Made by a program: the position numbers and the translations under genes
Part shown: piece after piece, positions 7,801 to 17,283 of the stretch
Numbering within the stretch: position 1 is the stretch's first letter
Layout: each line of letters begins with the position of its first letter
Source of the DNA: Gluconobacter aidae
GTDB lineage: Bacteria; Pseudomonadota; Alphaproteobacteria; Acetobacterales; Acetobacteraceae
Reading direction: 5' to 3'
Assembly: GCF_009547075.1 (NCBI RefSeq)
Contig: NZ_WIPH01000011.1
Coordinates: 1-64,000 of the forward strand
DNA: 64,000 bases
The notes under the pieces: model-generated
Seen by the model: only the letters and a program-made list of their open reading frames with translations
What the model was told of the DNA's origin: nothing
Database searches by the model: none

Positions 7801-9026
7801 AGTCCGATATCGCTGCGGAAGATCTTGTCGTCCCACTGGATTGCGGACGCGCCTTCATAGGCCAGCTTCCGGGCCTCTTCGGGCGTGGCGGCCTTCGCGC
7901 AGACCGTCAGGACACGACCGCCATCCGCGACCAGAACGCCATCCACCAGTTTCGTGCCCGCATGGAACACCGAAACACCCGGGACTGCTTCGGCCCGTTC
8001 AATCCCGCTGATGCGGCCACCTTTTTTCGGGGAATCCGGATAGCCGTTGGCGGCCAGTACCAGCGAGATCGAGTGTTCATCGGAGAATTCTGCGGCCGCA
8101 TGTTCGAGACTGCCCTGCGCCAGTGCGGCGAGGATCGGCAGCAGGTCTGATTTCAGGCGGATCAGCAGGGCCTGCGCTTCCGGGTCACCGAAACGGACAT
8201 TGTATTCGATCAGCTTCGGCCCTTCGCTCGTCAGCATCAGTCCGGCAAAGATCACGCCCCGGAATGGCGTGCCACGACGGAGCATTTCGGTCAGCATCGG
8301 GCGGACCATGATGTCGAGCGCCTTTTCCTGCATCTCGCGCCCGAAAGCCGGGGGGGGCGAGATCGCGCCCATGCCGCCGGTGTTCGGGCCGGTATCGCCG
8401 TCTCCGAGACGCTTGTGATCGCGCGCCGCACCGATCAGAACAGCCTTGTCATCCGAGCAGAACGCGAAGAGTGAGACTTCCTCGCCCACCAGACACTCCT
8501 CGATCACGAGCGGCATGCCGAGCCTGCGAATGGCGTCTTCGGCTTCTTCCACGCTCTGGGCTACGACGACGCCCTTGCCCCCGGCCAGACCATCTGCCTT
8601 GATGACGATGGGCGCGCCGCGACGACGCACGAACTCGATGGCCGGAGCTTCGTCTTCAAAGCGTTCCCAGCGTGCCGTCGGAATGTCGGCCGCGTCCGCC
8701 ACGTCCTTCGTAAACGCCTTGCTGCCTTCCAGCAGGGCCGCAGCCCTTGTCGGGCCGGCGCACGGAATACCGGCTTCGGCGCAGGCATCCGCCAGACCGG
8801 CCACCAGCGGCGCTTCCGGACCGGGCACGATCAGGTCGATCTTCTGCTCCTGCGCGAACCGGACCAGACCTGGAACGTCATCGGCTTTCAGCGGAACGAG
8901 CGTCGCAACGGACGCCATGCCGGGATTGCCCGGAGCCGCATAAAGGGCAGTCAGGCTCGGCGAGCGCGCAAGACATGTAGCCAGGGCATGTTCACGCCCT
9001 CCGGACCCGACCAGCAAAACGCGCAT
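7797..9026 (-). CDS. purD: Phosphoribosylamine--glycine ligase (GAR synthetase)
   Basis: This 409-aa enzyme joins glycine to 5-phosphoribosylamine with ATP, the second step of purine synthesis. The N-terminal domain starts MRVLLVGSGGREHALA. The ATP-grasp part has IVIKADGLAGGKGVVVA, LVIEECLVGEEVSLFA, the GPNTGGMGA loop and FAGLMLTSEGPKLIEYNVRF with its metal-binding E/N. A C-terminal GARS domain completes it. Length is typical. The gene is divergent from xseA with 66 bp between starts; a purD site AAGG precedes the ATG by about 9 nt. The downstream gene starts inside the purD stop, so that gene depends on purD transcription. Confidence 0.97.
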   Translation of the reverse strand: MRVLLVGSGGREHALATCLARSPSLTALYAAPGNPGMASVATLVPLKADDVPGLVRFAQEQKIDLIVPGPEAPLVAGLADACAEAGIPCAGPTRAAALLEGSKAFTKDVADAADIPTARWERFEDEAPAIEFVRRRGAPIVIKADGLAGGKGVVVAQSVEEAEDAIRRLGMPLVIEECLVGEEVSLFAFCSDDKAVLIGAARDHKRLGDGDTGPNTGGMGAISPPPAFGREMQEKALDIMVRPMLTEMLRRGTPFRGVIFAGLMLTSEGPKLIEYNVRFGDPEAQALLIRLKSDLLPILAALAQGSLEHAAAEFSDEHSISLVLAANGYPDSPKKGGRISGIERAEAVPGVSVFHAGTKLVDGVLVADGGRVLTVCAKAATPEEARKLAYEGASAIQWDDKIFRSDIGL

Positions 9027-9092
9027 TCCGCTTATCCTTTATTCTGCACTCATGGGCTTCGTTTGACGGCGTGCGTAGCATAGACTGGCGGC

Positions 9093-10646
9093 ATGATGGA
9101 GAGTGATGGCGCGTCGATCCGCGGGAATGTTCCGCAATATTCGGTTTCCGAGATTTCCGGGGCGATCAAACGCACGCTGGAGAGCGGATTCGGCCGCGTG
9201 CGTGTGCGCGGTGAGGTCACGGAACTCAAGCGTTATCCGTCCGGGCATGTCTATCTGTCGCTCAAAGATGAAGGCGGAAAAATTGCCGGTGTGATCTGGC
9301 GGGGCAGTGTCTCACGCCTCGGTATGGCGCCCGAGAACGGCAACGAGGTCATCGCGACCGGACGTGTCTCGGCCTACGGTGAGCGCTCCAGCTACCAGCT
9401 TGTCATCGACCGCATGGAGTTCGCGGGCGAGGGGGCTCTGCTCGCCAATATCGAGCGACTGCGTCGCAAGCTTCTGGAAGAGGGTCTGTTCGAGCCCGAG
9501 CGCAAAAAAGTTATCCCGTTTCTGCCGTCTCTCGTGGGTGTCATCACGTCGCGCTCCGGTGCGGTGCTGCACGACATCATCACGACGATCAGCCGACGCT
9601 TCCCGCGGGATGTGCTGCTCTGGCCAGTTCCGGTGCAGGGTGAAGGCGCGGCCGCGCAGATCGCTGCGGCCATCGAAGGCATGTCCGTCCGTCGTCCGCG
9701 CGCGCCGGATGTACTGATCGTCGCGCGTGGCGGTGGCTCTCTTGAAGACCTGATGGCGTTCAATGACGAGCGCGTCCTGCGTGCCGTGGCGAATTGCCCG
9801 GTGCCGATTATTTCCGCTGTCGGACATGAAACCGACACGACGCTGATCGACCTCGTCTCGGACCGCCGCGCCCCCACACCGACCGCTGCCGCTGAAATGG
9901 CTGTGCCCCTGCGCTCGGAAATGATCGCGGATATGGCGCACCGCAATGCGCGGCTGACGGGTGCGCTTACCCGTATCATCCAGACGGCCCGCGCCCGGCT
10001 GGATCAGGCCACCGCCCGTCTGCCGGATCTGCCCGGGCTGCTGGATTCCGCCCGGATGCGTCTGGACGATCGTGGCCAGCGGCTCGATCTGGCGCTTCCG
10101 TCCTTCGTCATGCGCGCCCGCAACAGGCTCGATGCGCCGGGAATGCACCTGCCATCGCCGGAGCTTCTGATCGGGCGCAGTCGCGCGCGGTTGCAGGTTC
10201 TGCGTCTGCCCGCGCCAGAGCTTCTCGTCAGCCGCGCCCGTGCCCGCCTGACGGCGCCGACGACCCATCTTCCCAGTCCGGAACTGCTGATCGAGCGTCG
10301 CCGGGCTGCCCTGCGTCTGCTTTCGGGCGAACTGGATACGGCCTGGCAGCGCGCGCTTCAGATTTTCCAGCTCCGGACTGAACGCCAGCGCCTGTCGCCC
10401 GATATCCTCAGAAGTGCCATCCGCCTCCAGCGGGCCCGGCTTCAGGGGCTGGGCAGTCATCTTGAAGCCGTCTCGCCCCGCGCCATTCTCAGTCGCGGCT
10501 ATGTCCTCGTGCAGGATGTGAACGGGCAGCCCGTCACGAGTGCCGAGGCCCGTCCCGTTGCGGATCGTGTCGTTCTGTCTTTCGCTGACGGTGATCGTGG
10601 GGCAAGACTGGACAGCCTGTCGCCGCAGGGCGATCTTGGATTGTAA
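9093..10646 (+). CDS. xseA: Exodeoxyribonuclease VII large subunit
   Basis: 517-aa subunit of the single-strand-specific exonuclease that trims DNA to acid-soluble oligonucleotides. The N-terminal OB-fold (about 10-110) has VRVRGEVTELKRYPSGHVYLSLKD. The catalytic domain (about 125-330) shows GVITSRSGAVLHDI, RGGGSLEDLMAFNDE and SAVGHETDTTLIDLVSD. A long helical segment at about 300-440 contains near-repeats of the form R-x-R-L ... LPSPELLIxRxRARL. No xseB is visible in this window, so the small subunit must be elsewhere. ATG at 9093 or 9096 are both possible. Confidence 0.95.
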   Translation: MMESDGASIRGNVPQYSVSEISGAIKRTLESGFGRVRVRGEVTELKRYPSGHVYLSLKDEGGKIAGVIWRGSVSRLGMAPENGNEVIATGRVSAYGERSSYQLVIDRMEFAGEGALLANIERLRRKLLEEGLFEPERKKVIPFLPSLVGVITSRSGAVLHDIITTISRRFPRDVLLWPVPVQGEGAAAQIAAAIEGMSVRRPRAPDVLIVARGGGSLEDLMAFNDERVLRAVANCPVPIISAVGHETDTTLIDLVSDRRAPTPTAAAEMAVPLRSEMIADMAHRNARLTGALTRIIQTARARLDQATARLPDLPGLLDSARMRLDDRGQRLDLALPSFVMRARNRLDAPGMHLPSPELLIGRSRARLQVLRLPAPELLVSRARARLTAPTTHLPSPELLIERRRAALRLLSGELDTAWQRALQIFQLRTERQRLSPDILRSAIRLQRARLQGLGSHLEAVSPRAILSRGYVLVQDVNGQPVTSAEARPVADRVVLSFADGDRGARLDSLSPQGDLGL

Positions 10647-10682
10647 ATCTTTCATCCACCTGATCTGTGATCCGGAGTCTGC

Positions 10683-11042
10683 ATGCGTTCGTTCTGGTTG
10701 AGTCTCGTTGCCCTGCCAATTCTTGCAGCCTGCGCCCAGCAGCCCGCGCGCCCCGTGCGTACTGCCGGTCCTGTTACTCACGCGAAGATCCCGCCGCAGG
10801 ATTTTGCACCGGGACTGGTGGACGAAACCCCGGAGGACGGGAAGAAAAAGCTGTTCAATGACCCATCCGCTCCCCTGGACACGCCGCTTTGCGGAAGTGC
10901 GCTTCAGGAACAGGCCCGGACAGGTGCGGCCGTCTATCCGCAAAGTCTGGCGAGCACGAGTTCCTGTCCGCGCAATGCCTGCTTCCAGCCTCTAACCGGG
11001 ACCTATATCGCAGCAACAGGGGCACAGAGCGTCTGCCGTTAG
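10683..11042 (+). CDS. Small lipoprotein of unknown function
   Basis: 119-aa protein with a signal peptide and lipobox (LPILAAC, Cys about residue 17), so it should be lipid-anchored. The mature part is Pro-rich at first, then has four further cysteines (PLCGSA, TSSCPRNACFQP, and the C-terminal VCR). These could form two disulfides in the periplasm. A GGAG lies 5-6 nt before the ATG. It follows xseA by 36 bp in the same direction and is followed by a strong terminator. I do not recognise the family. Confidence 0.75.
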   Translation: MRSFWLSLVALPILAACAQQPARPVRTAGPVTHAKIPPQDFAPGLVDETPEDGKKKLFNDPSAPLDTPLCGSALQEQARTGAAVYPQSLASTSSCPRNACFQPLTGTYIAATGAQSVCR

Positions 11043-11065
11043 TCAGGCATTGTAACACCGAATAA

Positions 11066-11100
11066 AAAGGGCCGGTCGGAATATCCCGACCGGCCCTTTT
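11066..11100. terminator. Bidirectional intrinsic terminator between the lipoprotein gene and rne
   Basis: A hairpin with arms AAGGGCCGGTCGG and CCGACCGGCCCTT (perfect 13-bp pairing) around a short AT-rich loop is flanked by A's on the left and T's on the right. It can therefore stop transcription from both sides. It lies 24 bp after the lipoprotein stop and 26 bp from the rne stop. Confidence 0.93.
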
Positions 11101-11125
11101 CATGAAAGAGGAAAACGCTGAGCAA

Positions 11126-13912
11126 TCAGCGCTTCCACCAGCCCACGCGACGCTTCGGCGGCGCGATTTCATCGATATTGACCGGCTGCAGAACATTGCC
11201 ATCATCGGCCGTGGCTGCCTCGGGCTTGGCCTTGGCCGTCCGACGGGCCCTGGTCCGCTTTGGCTTGGGAGCCTCCTCCGCGACCGTTTCTTCGGCGATG
11301 ACTTCCGCAGGAGTGGATGGAGCCTCGAGGGCAGGCTCAACGACAGGAGCCACAGCGTCCTCAGCCTTGGCCTTGGAGGCGCGGCGTGTCCGTGTGCGGC
11401 GCGGTTTCGGAGCCTCTTCCACTGCTTCCGCTTCGCTGGAAGAAGATGCAGGGCTGGCTTCGACGACCGGAGTTTCCACTGCTGTCTCGGCAGGAGTGGC
11501 TTCAGATGTCTTCACCCGTGCCGGACGACGACCCCGACCCCGGCGGGGCTTGAGAGCCTCTTCGGCAGCCGGTTCTTCCGTCACGACCGCCGTTTCGATA
11601 ACGGGTGTCTGTTCGATCTCGATTTCCGCAGGCACGCTGATACCGGTTTGCAAAGCCTGCGTCGTTCCTTCGAACTCCGCCTGTTCAATCACATCGAAGA
11701 TATCAAAGCTGCCGCCGAACGGATCAGCGGGGGTCGGACCAGTGTAACGACGGGTGACGGGACGCTCGTCGCGTTCCTCACGGCGGCGTGGCGAACGTTC
11801 TGCGGAAGCGCTGGAGCGCGGCTGTGCCACGTGACGGTCTTCGGAAACTGGCTCTGCGGACGACATGCCGTCACCTTCCGTCTCGCGAACCACGCGCTTG
11901 AAGCGGGTGCGGCGCCGACCGGGGATGATGCCGTTTTCTTCGGCGGGGTCGGCTGTCGCAGGCTCGCGTTCCTCGTGAACGGGCGCGTCGTGCTCCTGAT
12001 GTGCGTCGGCGGACTGCATGTCACCAGTCTGTTCGCGCCGGCCGCCCCGACGGCGCCGACGGCGCCGACGGCGACCGCCATTGCCCTCTTCGTCGCTCTC
12101 TGAAGGCCCGACATCTTCGATGATTTCCGCATCGACAACCGGAGTCTCCGATCGCAGGGCCAGGGGGGCCTGCTCCTCGACGATTTCGATCGTACGCACC
12201 GTCTCAGGGGCCCGTTCCACAGTCCGCTCGGGCGCGGCGGTCTGGGGCTTCAGGCGTTCAATGCGCATGTCGGTGGCGGCCAGGTTCTCTTCGGTGCGGA
12301 AGATCACCTGCATGCGGTGATGGCGTTCGATATCGGCCAGCCAGGAGCGCTTGTGATTGAGGATGTAGAGCGCGATGTCGGAGCCCACATGCACTTCGAT
12401 CTCGGCCGAACGCTGACGCGCGCCTTCCTCGTCGATGGCGCGCAGGACGTGCAGGGCCGAGCTTTCCGTGCCCCGGATGAAACCCGTGCCCTGACAGTGG
12501 GGGCAGGGCGTCAGTACGGCTTCGGCGATGGATGGTCGCAGACGCTGACGGGACATTTCGAGCAGGCCGAAATGCGAGATATGCCCGACCTGGATGCGGG
12601 CCCGGTCGGAGCGCAGGGCTTCCTTGAGGCGCTTCTCCACCTGAGCGTTGTGACGGCGGCTTTCCATGTCGATGAAATCGATCACGACCAGGCCGGCCAG
12701 ATCGCGCAGACGAAGCTGACGGGCGACTTCCTCGGCGGCTTCGAGGTTCGTGCGCAGGGCCGTTTCCTCGATATTGCGCTGTGAAGTGGACTTGCCGGAG
12801 TTCACGTCCACGGCCACAAGGGCTTCGGTCTGGTTGATGACCAGATAGCCTCCCGAAGGCAGACGGGCCGTCGGCGAGAACATTGCGTCCAGATGGCCTT
12901 CGACATTATAGCGTGCGAACAGGCTCTGGCCACGGTTCTGCCAGAGCTTCACCTTGTTGGCGTTGCTTGGCATCAGCAGGCGCATGAACTCGCGCGCGCT
13001 CTTCCAGGCCGCTTCACCATCCACCAGGATGTCTTCGATGTCCTTGGAATACAGGTCACGGATGACGCGCTTGATGAGGCTTGCTTCCTCATAGACCAGC
13101 GTCGGCGCAACCGAGGACAGGGCGTGGGAGCGGATGTCGTCCCAGAGCTGGAGGAGATATTCGCAGTCGCGTGTCACTTCCGCGGCCGGACGGCCTGCGC
13201 CGGCGGTACGAACAATCATCGCCATGGATTTCGGCAGATCCAGCTCCGCGATCACGTCGCGCAGGCGGCGGCGGTCGGAATCGGACGTGATCTTGCGCGA
13301 GACGCCACCGCCACGCAGGGCGTTTGGCATCAGGACACAGTAGCGGCCGGCGAGGGAGATATAGGTGGTCAGGGCCGCGCCCTTGTTGCCACGCTCTTCC
13401 TTGACGACCTGCACCAGCAGTACCTGACGACGGCGGATGACTTCCTGGATCTTGTAATTGCGCAGGAAACGGGCCGTGCGGCGCGATGACGCGCTCTCCT
13501 CACCCGTGTCGTGCTCGCCGCCGACGGTCTCGGGGGCGCGACGGTCCTGGTTGTCGCCGTCCTCGCCGTCTTCGGCAACCGTTTCGGTCTCGGCATCATC
13601 GGAAGACTCACCGCGCTCGGCGATTTCCTCTTCCTGGAGCGCGAGGAGCTTTTCGCGGTCTGCGACAGGGATCTGGAAATAGTCGGGATGGATTTCGCTG
13701 AAGGCAAGGAAGCCGTGGCGATTGCCGCCATATTCAACGAAAGCGGCCTGAAGGCTCGGCTCTACGCGAATGACCTTGGCAAGATAGATATTGCCCTTGA
13801 GCTGCTTCTTGGTCGATGTCTCGACGTCGTAATCTTCGACGCGGTCACCATCCATGACCACAACACGCGTTTCTTCCGCATGTGTGGTGTCGATGAGCAT
13901 ACGCTTGGTCAT
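11126..13912 (-). CDS. rne: Ribonuclease E (RNase E/G family) with degradosome-type C-terminal tail
   Basis: A 928-aa endoribonuclease for mRNA decay and rRNA/tRNA processing. The start at 13912 (MTKRMLIDTTHAEETRVVVM) matches family N-termini; the open frame extends about 100 codons further but without family character. The S1 domain (about 35-220) carries the long acidic insert usual in Alphaproteobacteria (EEEIAERGESSDDAET). The catalytic domain has GGYLVINQTEALVAVDVNSG and DLAGLVVIDFIDM with its Mg-binding aspartates, and the Zn-link CPHCQGTG. The C-terminal 350 residues are low-complexity: an Arg run (GRRRRRRRRRGGRR) and several repeats of the type EEAPKPxRTRxRR, a natively unfolded RNA- and protein-binding scaffold. 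A GGAG lies about 11 nt before the start. Confidence 0.95.
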   Translation of the reverse strand: MTKRMLIDTTHAEETRVVVMDGDRVEDYDVETSTKKQLKGNIYLAKVIRVEPSLQAAFVEYGGNRHGFLAFSEIHPDYFQIPVADREKLLALQEEEIAERGESSDDAETETVAEDGEDGDNQDRRAPETVGGEHDTGEESASSRRTARFLRNYKIQEVIRRRQVLLVQVVKEERGNKGAALTTYISLAGRYCVLMPNALRGGGVSRKITSDSDRRRLRDVIAELDLPKSMAMIVRTAGAGRPAAEVTRDCEYLLQLWDDIRSHALSSVAPTLVYEEASLIKRVIRDLYSKDIEDILVDGEAAWKSAREFMRLLMPSNANKVKLWQNRGQSLFARYNVEGHLDAMFSPTARLPSGGYLVINQTEALVAVDVNSGKSTSQRNIEETALRTNLEAAEEVARQLRLRDLAGLVVIDFIDMESRRHNAQVEKRLKEALRSDRARIQVGHISHFGLLEMSRQRLRPSIAEAVLTPCPHCQGTGFIRGTESSALHVLRAIDEEGARQRSAEIEVHVGSDIALYILNHKRSWLADIERHHRMQVIFRTEENLAATDMRIERLKPQTAAPERTVERAPETVRTIEIVEEQAPLALRSETPVVDAEIIEDVGPSESDEEGNGGRRRRRRRRRGGRREQTGDMQSADAHQEHDAPVHEEREPATADPAEENGIIPGRRRTRFKRVVRETEGDGMSSAEPVSEDRHVAQPRSSASAERSPRRREERDERPVTRRYTGPTPADPFGGSFDIFDVIEQAEFEGTTQALQTGISVPAEIEIEQTPVIETAVVTEEPAAEEALKPRRGRGRRPARVKTSEATPAETAVETPVVEASPASSSSEAEAVEEAPKPRRTRTRRASKAKAEDAVAPVVEPALEAPSTPAEVIAEETVAEEAPKPKRTRARRTAKAKPEAATADDGNVLQPVNIDEIAPPKRRVGWWKR

Positions 13913-14492
13913 GGAATACTGAACTCCACGACGCTCCACAATGGCTGCCTTGGCCGGGTGGAACGTCAGATCGTGTGGGGTGGAGGGAACGGCGCAGTCC
14001 GAACGCACAGCGGCGGGACACGTTGGGTCCCGTTCCGGTGAGGTCGTTCGCTGCAAGCACGCTGAGTGACATTCGTCCCCTGAACAGACGGCCGGTCCAG
14101 AGTCTGGAGCCGGATGAAAAACCTTGTCCGGACGACCCTGAGGGCCATACCGGAGTCCTTTGATCGTCACTTCGATCCGGTCAGGACAGCGTGAGGAAGG
14201 CAACTCGCGCATCTGTCAAACGACGGGACGTCATGACGGGAACAGGAAAAGGCGGGAGCGGCACGGGAAAGGCTTGAGCCCGTGGCCGGTCGGACCGTAC
14301 TTTTACATGTCCCTGCGTCGCAGGATGACCGAAAGCGCTGCCTGTGGCAAGCGTGCCATTTCCCATCCCGGCGTCCTGCGCCTTCACGGCATTGGGAAAG
14401 GCGGTTTTCGGGACGTCTGTGCCATGTTCCTGACAGGGTCTGATGCTGTATGATCGCTTCTGCCATTCATCGCACGGATCGGGACACAGACA
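13913..14492. other. Long intergenic region between divergent rne and the amidase gene
   Basis: About 580 bp with no supportable gene. The minus-strand frame upstream of rne (to 14212) is open by chance of composition: it is Cys/Pro/Arg-rich and lacks a plausible start signal. A TTGACA hexamer on the minus strand (14219-14214) is not followed by a good -10 box, so no promoter is called. A long rne leader would fit the known autoregulation of RNase E through its 5' UTR in enterobacteria, but that is inference. Confidence 0.5.
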
Positions 14493-15341
14493 ATGCTGAC
14501 GCGACGTACATTGACCAGCGCCCTGAGCAGCGGTTTCTGCGCTGGTGTGTCGGGTGCTTCCCTTCTGGCGCCCCGGACTGCCCTGGCCCGCCACGCGACA
14601 CATGCAAAACTTCATGCGCCGGCCATTCATAAAGGGGCAGCCCCTCCGAAACCACTGGTGATGCTGGATCCTGGGCATGGAGGCAAAGACCCGGGGGCGA
14701 TCGGGATTTCCGGCACCTATGAAAAACATATTGCCGAAGCCGCAGCCTCGGAACTGAGCCGTCAGCTTCTGGCCTCGGGGCGTTACCGGGTGGCGATGAC
14801 GCGCTCTGAAGACCGTTTCATTCCGCTGGAGGGGCGCGTCGAAATGGCGCAGCGACATCAGGCCCATCTCTTTATTTCCATGCATGCCGACGCTCTGCAT
14901 GACAGGAATGTACGGGGCGCAAGCGTCTATACACTGTCAGGCGGGGCATCCGACGCCCAGACGGCGTCTCTCGCACGGACGGAGAACAGCGCGGACCGCT
15001 TCGCCGGACCCGCCTTTCACGGCATGTCGCCGGATGTACAGCAGATTCTGGCAAGCCTCGTCTCGGAAGAGACACGCCGGGGTTCCGCACATATGGCAGC
15101 CAGCGTAGTGAACTCGTTCCGAAACAGAATCGGGCTACTGACCCATCCGGCCCGCCATGCGGCGTTCGTGGTTCTGAAATCCTCGGAGATCCCCTCCGTT
15201 CTGGTGGAGATGGGTTTCATGTCCAACCGGCTGGACGAAGCGGCCCTGCGTCACGCCGTACATCGTACCCAGGTCGCCAGCGCAATGAAAACGGCCATAG
15301 ACCGTTATTTTGCAACGAATGTGGGCGTCATGACAGGCTGA
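14493..15341 (+). CDS. N-acetylmuramoyl-L-alanine amidase, AmiC-type (Amidase_3)
   Basis: 282-aa periplasmic amidase that cuts the bond between MurNAc and the stem peptide, needed for daughter-cell separation and wall turnover. The N-terminus MLTRRTLTSALSSGFCAG looks like a signal peptide with a twin-arginine flavour. The zinc-amidase motifs are present in order: LDPGHGGKDPGAIG (Zn His), the Glu of TYEKHIAEAA, SMHADAL (Zn His), and the catalytic Glu in SVLVEMGFMSN. There is no AMIN domain, so it is the short form. The Shine-Dalgarno is weak. The gene diverges from rne across a long gap; a weak hairpin CCAATG/CATTGG follows the stop codon. Confidence 0.92.
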   Translation: MLTRRTLTSALSSGFCAGVSGASLLAPRTALARHATHAKLHAPAIHKGAAPPKPLVMLDPGHGGKDPGAIGISGTYEKHIAEAAASELSRQLLASGRYRVAMTRSEDRFIPLEGRVEMAQRHQAHLFISMHADALHDRNVRGASVYTLSGGASDAQTASLARTENSADRFAGPAFHGMSPDVQQILASLVSEETRRGSAHMAASVVNSFRNRIGLLTHPARHAAFVVLKSSEIPSVLVEMGFMSNRLDEAALRHAVHRTQVASAMKTAIDRYFATNVGVMTG

Positions 15342-15417
15342 CCCAATGTTTTTGCATTGGAGGCTTTATGTTCATGCGGGTTGCGCATGGCGCAAGAATC
15401 GGTCATTGAACGCAGCC

Positions 15418-15462
15418 ATGACGTTTCTTTCGATCCTCTCGCTTCGACTTATCGGCCCCTGA
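15418..15462 (+). CDS. Candidate leucine-rich leader peptide of leuA (14 aa)
   Basis: A short open frame, MTFLSILSLRLIGP, begins 133 bp before leuA and contains four Leu and two Ile codons in 14 residues. Its TGA stop lies inside the left arm of a perfect 11-bp hairpin. That layout is what ribosome-mediated attenuation of branched-chain amino-acid genes needs: stalling on Leu codons would change whether the hairpin forms. There is no strong Shine-Dalgarno before its ATG, and the hairpin lacks a run of T's. The call rests on position and codon content only. Confidence 0.45.
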   Translation: MTFLSILSLRLIGP

Positions 15463-15504
15463 ACGCCTTATTCTAGGCGGACAGCGCTCCGTTGCGTTCA
15501 GGGG
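15456..15504 (+). promoter_or_regulatory. Candidate attenuator hairpin in the leuA leader
   Basis: The arms CCCCTGAACGC (15456-15466) and GCGTTCAGGGG (15494-15504) pair perfectly over 11 bp around a 27-nt loop that has its own small CGGA/TCCG stem. The left arm overlaps the stop of the 14-codon Leu-rich leader frame. No U-tract follows, so if it acts it may do so with Rho or by changing access to the leuA start region rather than as a simple intrinsic terminator. Confidence 0.5.
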
Positions 15505-15550
15505 ATAACAGACCGAAAGCCACCCTGAACCAGACGAGACGATCTCCATC

Positions 15551-17122
<1,572 letters not shown>

Positions 17123-17149
17123 TCCTTAGGAACGGGGCTCTTTCACGAA

Positions 17150-17185
17150 ACAGGCATGCGGGGAGACCTGCATGCCTGTTTTTTT
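17150..17185 (+). terminator. Intrinsic terminator of leuA
   Basis: Perfect 10-bp stem ACAGGCATGC / GCATGCCTGT with a 10-nt loop, directly followed by seven T's. It lies 28 bp after the leuA stop codon. Confidence 0.95.
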
Positions 17186-17192
17186 ATGCGGA

Positions 17193-17220
17193 TATAAACA
17201 ACTAAATATAATAGTTTATA
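17193..17220 (+). promoter_or_regulatory. AT-rich inverted repeat upstream of the TauE-type permease gene
   Basis: TATAAAC (17193-17199) and GTTTATA (17214-17220) form a perfect 7-bp inverted repeat with a 14-bp AT-rich centre. It sits in an AT-rich patch (17187-17250) that contrasts with the surrounding GC. It could be a regulator binding site overlapping a promoter, since several TATAAT-like hexamers occur here. No regulator can be named. Confidence 0.35.
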
Positions 17221-17256
17221 TAAGAAGTAGACAAACATATAACGATCGGTATGGTC

Positions 17257-17277
17257 CCCTTATCTGTGGAATAAGGG
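17257..17277 (+). promoter_or_regulatory. Hairpin covering the Shine-Dalgarno of the TauE-type permease gene
   Basis: CCCTTAT (17257-17263) and ATAAGGG (17271-17277) pair perfectly around a 7-nt loop. The right arm contains the AAGGG ribosome binding site of the gene that starts at 17284. Folding of this hairpin would hide the site, a design used in translational switches and RNA thermometers. Confidence 0.5.
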
Positions 17278-17283
17278 ATCGTC

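Noticed and set aside
13913-14212. N-terminal extension of RNase E by 100 codons
   Set aside because: The added part is unlike RNase E, has no good start site, and the normal N-terminus MTKRMLIDTTH has a GGAG upstream.
15345-15365. Terminator after the amidase gene
   Set aside because: The CCAATG/CATTGG stem is only 6 bp and is not followed by a T-tract.
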